A stretch of DNA of 64,000 nucleotides from positions 992,001 through 1,056,000 of the forward strand of contig CAVUMX010000001.1 of NCBI GenBank assembly GCA_963742725.1. Reading direction: 5' to 3'. Shown piece after piece: positions 9,203 through 17,938 of the stretch. The DNA is from CAVVAL01 sp963742725. Its GTDB lineage: Bacteria; Actinomycetota; Actinomycetes; Mycobacteriales; Cryptosporangiaceae. The notes below the pieces were generated by a model, which made no database searches, was not told the origin of the DNA, and saw only the letters and a program-made list of their open reading frames with translations. The position numbers and the translations under genes were made by a program. How positions within the stretch are numbered: the stretch's first letter is position 1; every line of letters starts with the position of its first letter.

Positions 9203-9958
9203 ATGGCACGTCTGCTCACCCGTGACTACGAGCGCATGCTGGATCTCGCGGTAGCCATATTGGACACTCAGAGCGCCGAGCCGCCCTGGTCGATGGTCGT
9301 CGGCGAGCTCTCCGAGACGCTGGGCTGCTGCATGGGCATCCTGGCCGACACCGATCGCATCACCGCGTGGGCGCCGGCGGAGATCGGCCAGCTTCCGCTC
9401 GACGCGCTCCTGGCCGAGTACGCGCCCGACCACGTCCTGTCACGCCACTACGTCAGCACCGCCGACCGCACGCCACGCGCCGTCACGGAGTTCATGAGCC
9501 AGCGGGTCTGGCGGCAGACCGGCGCGTACGACAGCGTCTACGGGCTGACCGGCGCCACGCACCAGATCGCGCTGCCGCTCGCCGCGCCGACGGGGGTCCT
9601 GCACGCCTTCCTGCTCGGCCGCGAGGGCCGCGACTTCTCCGACCGCGAGATCGCCTACCTGCGCCGCATCCAGCCGTTACTCGTCCGCGCCGACGCCCAC
9701 TACAGCCAGTTCCGGCGCTGGCACGGCGGCCACGAGGGTGCCGGCCCGGCCGCGGTGGACTGCACGCTCACCCCGCGCGAGGCCACCGTCCTGTCGCTGA
9801 TCGCCGAAGGGCTGACCTCCGCGGCGATCGCCCGGCGGCTCCGGATCGCGCCGGGCACCGCGAACAAGCACCGCGAGCACCTGTACCGGAAGCTCGGGAC
9901 GACCGACCGCCTGTCAACGGTGCTCCGCGCCCAGGCCCTCGGCCTACTCCCGGCCTGA
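9203..9958 (+). CDS. LuxR-family transcription regulator
   Basis: A 251-residue regulator. Residues 1-175 resemble a GAF/PAS-type sensor fold with no catalytic motif. Residues ~190-250 form a LuxR/NarL helix-turn-helix (LTPREATVLSLIAEGLTS, then the recognition helix IAPGTANKHREHLYRKL). No phospho-acceptor receiver domain is present. ATG at 9203 sits 9 nt after a perfect AGGAGG. Divergent from the Ppx/GppA-like gene. Signal unknown. Confidence 0.85.
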   Translation: MARLLTRDYERMLDLAVAILDTQSAEPPWSMVVGELSETLGCCMGILADTDRITAWAPAEIGQLPLDALLAEYAPDHVLSRHYVSTADRTPRAVTEFMSQRVWRQTGAYDSVYGLTGATHQIALPLAAPTGVLHAFLLGREGRDFSDREIAYLRRIQPLLVRADAHYSQFRRWHGGHEGAGPAAVDCTLTPREATVLSLIAEGLTSAAIARRLRIAPGTANKHREHLYRKLGTTDRLSTVLRAQALGLLPA

Positions 9959-9972
9959 AGGCGGCGTTCGCG

Positions 9973-10203
9973 TCAGAACGGAAGCAGCCCGACGGCGAAG
10001 ATCCGCAGGATCGCCACGGTCGCGGCAGCGACAGTCGCGACGACGACCGCGCCGCCGGCGGCCGTCAGCAGCCGACCCTCGGCGGGTGATCCGTTCCCCG
10101 AACGCGCCATCCGCGTGAGTCCCACCGAGAGCAGGCCCACGCCCGCACCGAGCGGCCCCGCGAACGCGAGGAAGTAGACGGTCGCGACCAGGATCACCAC
10201 CAC
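9973..10203 (-). CDS. Small two-helix membrane protein
   Basis: A 76-residue protein with two hydrophobic segments (VVVILVATVYFLAFAG and AGGAVVVATVAAATVAILRIF). I choose the GTG at 10203 because GGGAGG lies 5 nt before it. A GTG at 10254 would add 17 charged residues and has no ribosome site. It converges on the LuxR-type gene, 14 bp between stops. Function unknown, but composition and ribosome site support a real gene. Confidence 0.55.
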   Translation of the reverse strand: MVVILVATVYFLAFAGPLGAGVGLLSVGLTRMARSGNGSPAEGRLLTAAGGAVVVATVAAATVAILRIFAVGLLPF

Positions 10204-10319
10204 AAAGCCCTCCCATGGCCGGCGCGCGGACCCCGGACGAGCAGATGATCTCACCCCGTCAGGCGTATCAGTTCCGGGCGGCGGGCCTCTCTACACAACC
10301 AACGTAGGAGGAGAACGCC

Positions 10320-10910
10320 ATGCCTGATTCAGACCGCGACGGCCTCAGCGACGAGATGGAGGCCGGGCTCGGCACCGATCCGCGCGACCGGGACAGCGAC
10401 AACGACGGCCTCAGCGACCTGCGGGAGATGCGCTTCGGGTCCGACCCGCTGGACGCCGACAGCGACGGCGACAAGCTCAAGGACGGCCGCGAGATAACCC
10501 TCGGCACCAACCCGATGGCGGCCGACACCGACGGCGACGGCACCGACGACCGCGCCGAGACGCGCGCCGGCACGCTCACGAACCTCGACCAGGACCGCGA
10601 CGGCCAGGCGGACTGGCTGGAGAACCTCGACCGCACCCGCAACGCCGACGACATGAACATGCTCGACGGCCGTGCCGTGGACAGCGACGGCGACGGGCTG
10701 TCCGACGTCACCGAGACGTTCTTCACCCACACCGACCCGAACAACCCCGACACCGATCTGGACGGGGCCAACGACGGCCAGGAGGTGTGGACCGACCACA
10801 CCGACCCGCGCTTCGTCGACAACCCGGGCACCGACTCCGACTTCCGGATGGGCCACGACGACTACCAGGACGGCGTAGGCGAGGAGCCGGCCATCGTCAT
10901 CGAGGGCTAA
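10320..10910 (+). CDS. Asp-rich thrombospondin type 3 repeat protein, no signal peptide
   Basis: A 196-residue, very acidic protein built of repeats of the form DxDxDGxxDxxE (DSDRDGLSDEME, DSDNDGLSDLRE, DTDGDGTDDRAE, DSDGDGLSDVTE, DTDLDGANDGQE). These are thrombospondin type 3/EF-loop-like motifs that bind calcium. Such repeats normally occur in secreted proteins, but here the protein starts directly with a repeat (MPDSDRDGLSDE) after a strong GTAGGAGGAG ribosome site. No export signal or anchor is seen. A cytoplasmic calcium buffer or an unusual secretion route are both possible. Confidence 0.85.
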   Translation: MPDSDRDGLSDEMEAGLGTDPRDRDSDNDGLSDLREMRFGSDPLDADSDGDKLKDGREITLGTNPMAADTDGDGTDDRAETRAGTLTNLDQDRDGQADWLENLDRTRNADDMNMLDGRAVDSDGDGLSDVTETFFTHTDPNNPDTDLDGANDGQEVWTDHTDPRFVDNPGTDSDFRMGHDDYQDGVGEEPAIVIEG

Positions 10911-11042
10911 ATCGGTTGCCCGCCGGAGAGCCACCTGGTGCACTCCGGGTAAGAGCCGATCTACCCGGGGAGCGGGAAATGCGCCGAGCGTTCATGTCCG
11001 ACCAGGAAGGAACCACCACCTATCCAAGGGACATGACGCTCA

Positions 11043-12989
11043 GTGCAAACGCTGAACCTGGGAATCCTGGCGCACGTCGACGCCGGTAAGACGAGCCTGA
11101 CCGAGCGGCTGCTGTACACCGCCGGCGTCATCGACGAGATCGGCAGCGTCGACGGCGGCAACACCCAGACCGACTCGCTCGCGCTGGAACGGCAGCGCGG
11201 CATCACGATCAAGTCCGCAGTCGTGTCGTTCGTCGTCGGCGACGTCACGGTCAACCTGATCGACACACCCGGCCACCCGGACTTCATCGCCGAGGTCGAG
11301 CGGGTGCTCAGCGTCCTCGACGGCGCCGTGCTGGTCGTATCGGCGGTCGAGGGCGTGCAGGCGCAGACCCGCGTGCTGATGCGGGCCCTGCGGCGGCTGC
11401 GCCTGCCCACGCTCGTCTTCGTCAACAAGATCGACCGGGCCGGCGCGCAGTACGACAGCGTGCTGCGGGGCATCTCCGAAAAGCTGGCGGCGGATGTCGT
11501 CCCGATGGGATCGGTGTCCGCCCTCGGTACACCGGGGTCGGGATTCGACGGCGCGTCGGCAGATCTGGTCGGCGCGCTCGCCGAGCACGACGACGCCCTG
11601 CTGGCCGCGTACGTCGACGACGAGCACATCCCGCGCGACCAGCTCCGGGATGCGCTGGCGGCGCAGACCGGGCAGGCGCTGGTGCATCCGGTGTACTTCG
11701 GGTCGGCGATCACCGGCGCGGGCGTGGATTCGCTGATCAGCGGGGCCACGGAGTTGTTGCCGGCGTCCACAGGCGATGCGGACGGTCCGGTCGCGGGCAC
11801 CGTGTTCAAGGTCGAGCGGGGGCCGAGCGGCGAGAAGGTGGCGTACGTCCGCATGTTCTCCGGCGCGGTACGGACGCGCGACCGGCTCCGGGGCGAACGG
11901 GTCACCGCGATCGACGTGTTCGACGGCGGCACCGCCGTCCGGCGCGGATCGGTGTCGGCCGGGCAGATCGGAATGCTGTGGGGGCTCGGCGGCATCCGCA
12001 TCGGCGATGCGATCGGCGAACCGCCGACGGTGGCGAACGGTCACCAGTTCGCTCCTCCGACCCTGGAGACAGTGGTCACGCCTTGCCGTCCGTCCGACAC
12101 AGGGTTGTTGCATGTCGCCCTTACCCAGCTCGCCGAGCAGGACCCGCTGATCAACCTGCGGCAGGACGGGGTTCGCCGGGAGATCTCGGTCTCGCTGTAC
12201 GGCGAGGTGCAGAAGGAGGTCATCCAGGCCACGCTCGCGGACGAGTTCGGCGTGGACGTCTCCTTCCGCGAGACGACGACGATCTGCGTGGAACGGCCGG
12301 TGGGCACGGGTGAGGCCGTCGAGATCATCGACAAGGAGCCGAATCCGTTCCTGGCGACGGTCGGGCTGCGGGTGGAGCCGGCCCCGGTCGGCTCCGGTGT
12401 GGCGTTCCGGCTGGGGGTCGAACTCGGGTCGATGCCGCCCGCGTTCTTCAAGGTCGTCGAGGAGACCGTGCACGAGACGCTGCGGGAAGGGATCCACGGC
12501 TGGCAGGTGACCGACTGCGCGGTGACGATGACGCACGCCGGCTACTGGGCGCGGCAGAGCCATTCGCACGGCACGTTCGACAAGAGCATGTCGAGTACGG
12601 CCGGGGACTTCCGCAACCTCACGCCACTCGTGCTGATGACTGCGCTGGAGCGGGCCGGCACCACCGTGTACGAGCCGATGCACCGGTTCCGGTTCGACGG
12701 CCCGGCCGACACGATCGGTGCCGTCCTGCCCGTACTGGCACGGTTGGGCGCTGTTCCGCAGGCGCCGGCGATGCGCGGCCCGTCGTACATGCTGGAGGGC
12801 GACATCCCCGCTGCCCGCGTGCACGAACTGGGGCAGCGGCTGCCGTCGATGACCCGTGGCGAAGGCGTCCTGGAGAGCGCCTTCGACCACTACCAGCCGG
12901 TTCGCGGCACGATCCCAAGCCGGCCGCGGACGGACCACAATCCGCTCAACCGCAGGGTGTACCTGCTCCACGTCGTGCGCCGGGTCTAG
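11043..12989 (+). CDS. Tet(M)/OtrA-like ribosomal protection GTPase
   Basis: A 648-residue EF-G-like GTPase of the ribosomal protection family, which ejects tetracycline from the ribosome. G1 is AHVDAGKT (residues 10-17), G2 is RGITIKSA, G3 is DTPGHPDF and G4 is VNKIDR. The length (~640) and the start NLGILAHVDAGKTSL fit Tet/Otr rather than EF-G (~700). The GTG start at 11043 has no good ribosome site, and a 36-codon ORF with one overlaps it. Resistance is inferred only. Many soil actinomycetes carry such housekeeping-like copies. Confidence 0.88.
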   Translation: MQTLNLGILAHVDAGKTSLTERLLYTAGVIDEIGSVDGGNTQTDSLALERQRGITIKSAVVSFVVGDVTVNLIDTPGHPDFIAEVERVLSVLDGAVLVVSAVEGVQAQTRVLMRALRRLRLPTLVFVNKIDRAGAQYDSVLRGISEKLAADVVPMGSVSALGTPGSGFDGASADLVGALAEHDDALLAAYVDDEHIPRDQLRDALAAQTGQALVHPVYFGSAITGAGVDSLISGATELLPASTGDADGPVAGTVFKVERGPSGEKVAYVRMFSGAVRTRDRLRGERVTAIDVFDGGTAVRRGSVSAGQIGMLWGLGGIRIGDAIGEPPTVANGHQFAPPTLETVVTPCRPSDTGLLHVALTQLAEQDPLINLRQDGVRREISVSLYGEVQKEVIQATLADEFGVDVSFRETTTICVERPVGTGEAVEIIDKEPNPFLATVGLRVEPAPVGSGVAFRLGVELGSMPPAFFKVVEETVHETLREGIHGWQVTDCAVTMTHAGYWARQSHSHGTFDKSMSSTAGDFRNLTPLVLMTALERAGTTVYEPMHRFRFDGPADTIGAVLPVLARLGAVPQAPAMRGPSYMLEGDIPAARVHELGQRLPSMTRGEGVLESAFDHYQPVRGTIPSRPRTDHNPLNRRVYLLHVVRRV

Positions 12990-13052
12990 GGCTTGACGGG
13001 GAGGAGCAGTCTGGACAGTGGCGCCGTCGACCGCACCTTGAAGGAGCCCGAC

Positions 13053-14690
13053 ATGGTCCAGTCACGTGTGGTTCTGCTCTCGCTCCTGGTTGTCCTCGGG
13101 ACGCCAGGCACGGCCGTGGCGGCGCCCTCGCCCGACGACTTACCGGCGGGGCCGTGGCCACCGTCGAAGGTCCTGGCCCAGGACCCCGCGCGGGTGCCGG
13201 TCCCGCTGGCGGCCGCCGCGGTGACGGACTGCCCCGTGCCCACGCCCGGGGTCAAGCGCTCCGCGCCCGGCGCCGGCAAGACGGTGGCGCTCACCTTCGA
13301 CGACGGGCCGGGCGCGAGCACAGGTCCGATCCTGTCGATCCTCCAGCAGACGGGTGTGGCCGCCACGTTCTTCAACCTCGGCGTGAACATGGCGTCGCGG
13401 CCGACCTGGGTACGGGCCGAGGCCACGATCGGCAACGCACTGGCCAACCACAGCTGGAGCCACCCGAGGATGCCCACCCTGTCGGCGGCTGCCCAGGGCA
13501 CCGAGATGGACAGGGCCACGGCCCAGCAGTCCGCGCTGACCGGCATCCAGGCGTGCTACTTCCGGCCCCCGTACGGGGAGTACAACACCGCGACGCTCAA
13601 CGCGGCCCAGCAGCGCCGGATGGGCGTGTGGAACTGGTCGGTGGACACCGAGGACTGGAAGGCGAACGGATCGTCGTCCGCGTACTGGGTCAACCGGATC
13701 GCCACGCTCGCCGAAGCCGGTGGTTCGCAGCAGCACCCGGTGATCCTCATGCACAACGCGCCCGCGGGTAACCCGGCCACCGTCGCTGCACTGCCGCGGA
13801 TCATCAACTTCTACCGCGCCCGCGGATACACGTTCGTCGACCTGGCCGGACGCACCGGATCCGGGATACCGGCGCCCGCGGCGGCGACCACCGCCAGCGG
13901 CGTGCACGTGTTCAGCCGCGCCACCAACGGCAGCCTGTCCGAGCGGACGCGCACCGGCACCGCCTGGGGCGCCCCCGTCTCGCTCGGCGGGGCGATGTTC
14001 GGTGGAGCGGGCGCCGCCGCGACAGGCCCCGGCGTCACGACGGTGTTCGTCCAGGGCACCGACAACCACGTCTACCACCGGACGGTGCCCGACAGCGGGA
14101 CGCCGAGCGGATGGGTCGACCTCGGCGGGTTCGCCATCAGCAGGCCCAGCGCCGCCTACTCCGCCGACGGGACGCTCAGCGTCGTCATCCGTGGCGCGGA
14201 CTCCGCCGGGTGGATCCGCCAGCGGGTGAACGGCACGTGGGGCGCCTGGCAGCGTCTCGGCCACGCGATCACCTCTGCCCCGACGATCGCCGCGACCGCC
14301 GGCGGCGGGCTGACCGTCGGCGCCATCGGGACCGACCGGGCCCTGTGGGTCACCCACAAGGCGACGACCACCTGGACGGCGTGGCGCAAGGTCGGTGGCG
14401 CGATCACGGCCGACCCGGCCCTGTCCGCCACCTCCGACGGCGCGCGCCTCGTCGTCGCCGTCCGGGGCACGGACGACGCCGTGCACGTGTCGGTCGGCGA
14501 CGCCGCCGCCACCACCTGGACCGGCTGGCAGACCATCGGCGGCCTTCTCTCGTCCGGCAACGCCTTGACCGTCAGCGGAACGACGCTGGCGACCTACGCG
14601 TACGGACGCGACGGACGGCTCTGGGAGAACGTCGCCACGGGCGGGACCACCGGAACCGGCTGGCGAGGCTGGTCCCAGCTACCGAACTGA
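13053..14690 (+). CDS. Secreted NodB-type polysaccharide deacetylase with lectin-like repeats
   Basis: A 545-residue exported protein. The start ATG at 13053 follows AAGGAG, then a signal peptide ends near AVAAPS. The NodB domain (about 70-280) has all motifs: TFDDGP (81-86), metal-binding NHSWSHP (132-138) and RPPYGEYN (171-178). The C-terminal half repeats FSRATNGSLSERTR-like, ~45-residue blades with conserved Trp and Gly, like a PLL/beta-propeller sugar-binding module. It probably de-N-acetylates chitin, peptidoglycan or another glycan. Confidence 0.9.
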   Translation: MVQSRVVLLSLLVVLGTPGTAVAAPSPDDLPAGPWPPSKVLAQDPARVPVPLAAAAVTDCPVPTPGVKRSAPGAGKTVALTFDDGPGASTGPILSILQQTGVAATFFNLGVNMASRPTWVRAEATIGNALANHSWSHPRMPTLSAAAQGTEMDRATAQQSALTGIQACYFRPPYGEYNTATLNAAQQRRMGVWNWSVDTEDWKANGSSSAYWVNRIATLAEAGGSQQHPVILMHNAPAGNPATVAALPRIINFYRARGYTFVDLAGRTGSGIPAPAAATTASGVHVFSRATNGSLSERTRTGTAWGAPVSLGGAMFGGAGAAATGPGVTTVFVQGTDNHVYHRTVPDSGTPSGWVDLGGFAISRPSAAYSADGTLSVVIRGADSAGWIRQRVNGTWGAWQRLGHAITSAPTIAATAGGGLTVGAIGTDRALWVTHKATTTWTAWRKVGGAITADPALSATSDGARLVVAVRGTDDAVHVSVGDAAATTWTGWQTIGGLLSSGNALTVSGTTLATYAYGRDGRLWENVATGGTTGTGWRGWSQLPN

Positions 14691-14793
14691 TCTGACGGCT
14701 GGCGCCCGGGCGGCACCTGACCGCTGGCACCGGGGCGGGCCGCCCGCGCCGGGGTCCGTCGACCTCAGTGCGGGCGGCCTGCGGCTTACGGCA

Positions 14794-15339
14794 TCACCAG
14801 ATGCTGGGTTGCAGGGCGGCCGCCGGCGCGAAGCCGCCGGCGAAGTTGTCCTCGACCTCCGCCGCCTCCCGCGCGTTGGGAGTCGCGTTCCGGCACGAGG
14901 CCGGCGCGCTGCCGCCGGACATCAGGTCACTGCAGCGGCCGGTCCGCCGGTCCGGCAGGCCGAGGATGTGACCGATCTCGTGCGCGGTGATGCGGGTCCG
15001 GCCGTGGCCTTGCCGGACCGCCTCCTCGCCCAGGTAGATGCGTCCGCGGCCCAGCGCGGTGGGCACCGCGTACGGCCAGCCGTCGATGGCGTAGATCGTC
15101 ATCGCGGCCGGGCGCCCCTCCACCAGCCGCACATTCTCCACGCTGCTGTTCCAGATCTGCACCGCCTCGACCACGTTCGTCCTCCACACGCCCGAGGCGG
15201 CGGCGTTGTAATAGACGACTCTGACCGCGGCTGCGGGGGCTGCGGGCGCCGCCGAGGCCGGCGATAACGGGACGCTGACGAGACTCAGCGCGGCGATCGT
15301 GGCCGCGAGCGCGAACCGGGTGATTCTCCCTACTGACAT
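14794..15339 (-). CDS. Secreted snapalysin-like zinc protease
   Basis: A 181-residue exported metalloprotease of the small M7 (snapalysin) type. ATG at 15339 follows GAGGAG. The signal peptide ends near PASAAP. The zinc-binding motif is HEIGHILGLPD, with the downstream Asp as third ligand, as in snapalysin. Cysteines GRCSDLMSGG and PASCRN flank the met-turn. The C-terminal ~30 residues extend past the catalytic core. Likely an extracellular protease. Confidence 0.88.
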   Translation of the reverse strand: MSVGRITRFALAATIAALSLVSVPLSPASAAPAAPAAAVRVVYYNAAASGVWRTNVVEAVQIWNSSVENVRLVEGRPAAMTIYAIDGWPYAVPTALGRGRIYLGEEAVRQGHGRTRITAHEIGHILGLPDRRTGRCSDLMSGGSAPASCRNATPNAREAAEVEDNFAGGFAPAAALQPSIW

Positions 15340-15498
15340 GGTCACTCCTCGAATGGGGCGAAGTGGGCATTTCACAGTGTCGACTGCGCAACGCGGCCCG
15401 TACACCGGTCGGCCCCAATCGAAATTTCAGTATTTAACCGATTCGCCCACCGACCAGTGCCGATCGGCGGCCTTCGCGGCAACCGCTGACCGGTTGCG

Positions 15499-15867
15499 CT
15501 ACCCCTGCGGGTACTCGGTGAAGATCTGGTCGCGGTCCGGGGGCAGGAGGTGGAAGCCTGCGAGCCTCGCCCCCGCGATGACCGTCCACACCAGAAAGAA
15601 GCATCCGGCGACGAACACCGGCGGGGTGAACAGGACGCGGACGACCAGACCGCGGAGGTTGCGCCGGAGCACCGACACGACAGTCGGCGTCTTGCGGTCG
15701 TAGTAGACGGTGTAGGTGTGACCGGGTGCCGGCGGGTGCTGTTTGTCCGCGTCCCGGAGCAGCACGTCCCTGACCTGCTCACCCGTGGCGGTAGTGAACG
15801 ACACGATGGGCGTGTACGTCTCCGAGGTGTCCTGGTCGTTGGAGACCTCCGTGCCAGAGTTCAGCAC
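15499..15867 (-). CDS. DUF3592-like protein lacking its N-terminal helix
   Basis: A 122-residue protein, if GTG at 15867 is used. It has the beta-rich DUF3592 core (YTPIVSFTTATGEQV, then GHTYTVYYDRKTPTVVSVL) followed by one membrane segment (VLFTPPVFVAGCFFLVW). Family members normally start with a membrane helix that is missing here but is present at the end of the upstream gene. The GTG start overlaps that gene's TGA by 7 nt (GTGCTGA). The two are either translationally coupled or one gene split by a 2-nt slip. Confidence 0.55.
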   Translation of the reverse strand: MLNSGTEVSNDQDTSETYTPIVSFTTATGEQVRDVLLRDADKQHPPAPGHTYTVYYDRKTPTVVSVLRRNLRGLVVRVLFTPPVFVAGCFFLVWTVIAGARLAGFHLLPPDRDQIFTEYPQG

Positions 15868-16286
15868 ACGCTGTCGGCCGAAGTTCTGCGGTTTCTCACC
15901 GAACTGAGGAGTCGTCCAGCGAGGATCGCGGTGCCCAGCGCCAGCAGTGCGTAGCTGACGTATCCCAGCGCATGACCGACGGCCACCTTGGTGTCGATGC
16001 CGTGCTCGGTCTTCAGCTCGGCCTCCTTGCGCTCCATCCAGGCGCGAGCCTCCTCCTCGGAACCTGTGAACGAGTCGACTTCGCCGTTCCCGAGGTCGAC
16101 CGTCGCGGTGGCACGGTGCGGCTCGGTCTGCGTCGAGAAGGAGGCGTGCCACGGCCAGCCCGTGTCCTCGTACATCACCAGCGGAGCGCTGGCGACCCAC
16201 AGGCCGACGCCCAGCGCGATGCTCGCCAGTCCTGTCGCGAGCCACGGTCTACGCCTACGCCTCGGTGTGCTGCTGTCGTCGGTCAT
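15861..16286 (-). CDS. Two-helix membrane protein upstream of the DUF3592-like gene
   Basis: A 141-residue protein with an Arg-rich N-terminus (STPRRRRRPW), a first membrane helix, an ~70-residue hydrophilic loop with acidic stretches, and a second helix (YVSYALLALGTAILAGRLL) at its end. Function unknown. It is cotranscribed with and overlaps the DUF3592-like gene. The second helix could be the missing N-terminal helix of that protein. Divergent from an MFS transporter gene 60 bp away. Confidence 0.6.
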   Translation of the reverse strand: MTDDSSTPRRRRRPWLATGLASIALGVGLWVASAPLVMYEDTGWPWHASFSTQTEPHRATATVDLGNGEVDSFTGSEEEARAWMERKEAELKTEHGIDTKVAVGHALGYVSYALLALGTAILAGRLLSSVRNRRTSADSVC

Positions 16287-16334
16287 GACAGCGATCGTGG
16301 CCTGCCGTCGCAAGGCCAGCGGCTCGCAGACGTC

Positions 16335-16340
16335 TACCCT
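16335..16340 (+). promoter_or_regulatory. -10 box of a leaderless promoter
   Basis: TACCCT ends 6 nt before the GTG at 16347. No ribosome site is present, so transcription probably begins at the start codon. Confidence 0.55.
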
Positions 16341-16346
16341 CGACGC

Positions 16347-17591
16347 GTGACGCGCACCATCAGCAGCCACTCCATCACCCGCACCTACTACGTGCTCGGG
16401 CTGGGCAACACGCTTGCCGCCTCGCTGATCTGGGGCATCAACACGATCTTCCTGCTCGACGCCGGCCTCACGAACCTGGAGGCGTTCGCCGCGAACGCCT
16501 TCTTCACCGCGGGCATGGTGCTGTTCGAGGTGCCGACCGGCATCGTCGCCGACATGTGGGGCCGCCGGACGTCGTTCCTGCTCGGCACGGTGACTCTCGC
16601 CGTGACGACCGGCCTGTACGTCCTGGCGTGGCAGGTGACCGCCCCGTTCTGGGCGTGGGCCGTGACGTCCCTGCTCATGGGTCTGGGCTTCACGTTCTTC
16701 TCGGGCGCCACCGAGGCATGGCTGGTCGACGCCCTCGCCGCCACCGGTTATGAGGGCCAGCTCGATACCGTCTTCGCACGTGGCCAGATGATCGGCGGCG
16801 GCGCCATGCTGGTCGGCTCGGTCGCGGGCGGCTACCTCGCCCAGCTGACGAATCTCGGCGTGCCGTTCGTGCTGCGCGCCACGGTGCTGCTGGTGATGCT
16901 CGGCGTGGCGTTCGTCATGATGCGTGACCTCGGGTTCACCCCCAACCGCGACGGCCGGCCCGTGGCTGAGATCAAGCGGATCGCGGCGAACTCGATCGAG
17001 TACGGCTGGCGCGTGCCCGCCGTCAAGTACCTGATGCTCGCCGCGCCCTTCACCGGCGGCGTCAGCATCTACGTCTTCTACGCCCTCCAGCCGTACCTCC
17101 TGGAGCTGTACGGCGACAGCCAGGCGTACGGGATCGCCGGTCTGGTCGCGGCGATCGTCGCGGGCGCCCAGATCTTCGGTGGCGCGCTCACGCCGTACGT
17201 CCGCAAGCTGTTCCGGCGGCGCACGTCGGCCCTGCTCGCGATCGAAGCGCTCGGCACCGTCACGGTGGTCCTGATCGGCCTGATCGCCAGCTTCTGGGCG
17301 GTGCTCGCGCTGATCGTCGTCTGGGGCCTGGTCTTCTCCGCGGCCATGCCGATCCGGCAGGCCTACCTCAACGGCATGATCCCCTCGGAGCAGCGTGCCA
17401 CCATCCTCTCCTTCGACTCGCTGATGAGTTCGAGCGGCGGGATCGTCACGCAGCCGGCGCTCGGCCGGTCCGCCGACGTGTGGGGGTACCCGGCGTCCTA
17501 CGTCATCGCGGGTGCGCTGTCCGCACTCGCCCTGCCGTTCGTCGCCCTCGCCCGGCGCGAGAACGCGCCGGCCGACACAGCGACGAACTAG
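16347..17591 (+). CDS. MFS transporter, drug-efflux-like
   Basis: A 414-residue carrier with about twelve membrane helices. The helix 2-3 loop DMWGRRTSFLLG matches the MFS signature D-x-x-G-R-R. A central loop (about residues 190-215) separates two halves. GTG at 16347 is chosen because a -10 box sits 6 nt ahead and the next residues lead straight into helix 1. A hairpin follows the stop at 17595-17626. The substrate cannot be told. The family includes drug and sugar exporters. Confidence 0.8.
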   Translation: MTRTISSHSITRTYYVLGLGNTLAASLIWGINTIFLLDAGLTNLEAFAANAFFTAGMVLFEVPTGIVADMWGRRTSFLLGTVTLAVTTGLYVLAWQVTAPFWAWAVTSLLMGLGFTFFSGATEAWLVDALAATGYEGQLDTVFARGQMIGGGAMLVGSVAGGYLAQLTNLGVPFVLRATVLLVMLGVAFVMMRDLGFTPNRDGRPVAEIKRIAANSIEYGWRVPAVKYLMLAAPFTGGVSIYVFYALQPYLLELYGDSQAYGIAGLVAAIVAGAQIFGGALTPYVRKLFRRRTSALLAIEALGTVTVVLIGLIASFWAVLALIVVWGLVFSAAMPIRQAYLNGMIPSEQRATILSFDSLMSSSGGIVTQPALGRSADVWGYPASYVIAGALSALALPFVALARRENAPADTATN

Positions 17592-17594
17592 GTA

Positions 17595-17626
17595 TGCGTA
17601 GGCGCCCCGACGGCCCCGCCTACGCA
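17595..17626 (+). terminator. Hairpin after the MFS gene
   Basis: 10-bp perfect arms (TGCGTAGGCG and its complement) with a 12-nt loop begin 4 nt after the TAG stop. No T tract. Confidence 0.65.
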
Positions 17627-17725
17627 CCTCGGCCCCCGCAAGATACGTAACCGCTGCCGATGGCACGCGCCCCTTACCAGCACAGGATGGAGTCACACCA
17701 GGAGAGACCGACCAAGGAGACCGAG

Positions 17726-17938
17726 ATGTTCGTCCAGCACCCAGACGTGTTGCTCGCCCAGTACCACTACCGCCAGCAGGAACTGATCGCCGAGGCCGAC
17801 CGGCAGCACCTGCTCGGGGCCTTCCGCCGGCGTCGCCGGGAGGGCGTCGCCGCAGCTGCCGCCAAGCCTGCGGCCCGGGGGCGCCCCGACGGTACGCTGG
17901 CTGCGTGCGGACCACGCGCGGCGGCGCCAGCCCGGTGA
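17726..17938 (+). CDS. Small basic protein coupled to a LuxR-type regulator
   Basis: A 70-residue protein. ATG at 17726 follows AAGGAG. The N-terminal half is a charged helix (PDVLLAQYHYRQQELIAEA), then an Arg run and an Ala/Pro/Arg-rich tail. Short helical proteins of this type occur in front of regulators in many actinomycetes, with no known role. Its TGA overlaps the ATG at 17938 (TGATG), an internal start of the next gene, and that gene's GTG at 17905 lies inside it. Translational coupling is likely. Confidence 0.6.
   Translation: MFVQHPDVLLAQYHYRQQELIAEADRQHLLGAFRRRRREGVAAAAAKPAARGRPDGTLAACGPRAAAPAR
17893..17898 (+). promoter_or_regulatory. -10 box inside the small gene, 6 nt before GTG 17905
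   Basis: TACGCT followed by six bases and GTG. This matches the other leaderless starts in the window and would let the large regulator be expressed without the small protein. Confidence 0.45.

Noticed and set aside
11069..11089. Arg-Arg-Arg-Arg end of the short ORF as an arrest signal
   Set aside because: The codons are dictated by the conserved HVDAGK motif of the overlapping GTPase gene, so the Arg run is not evidence of selection.
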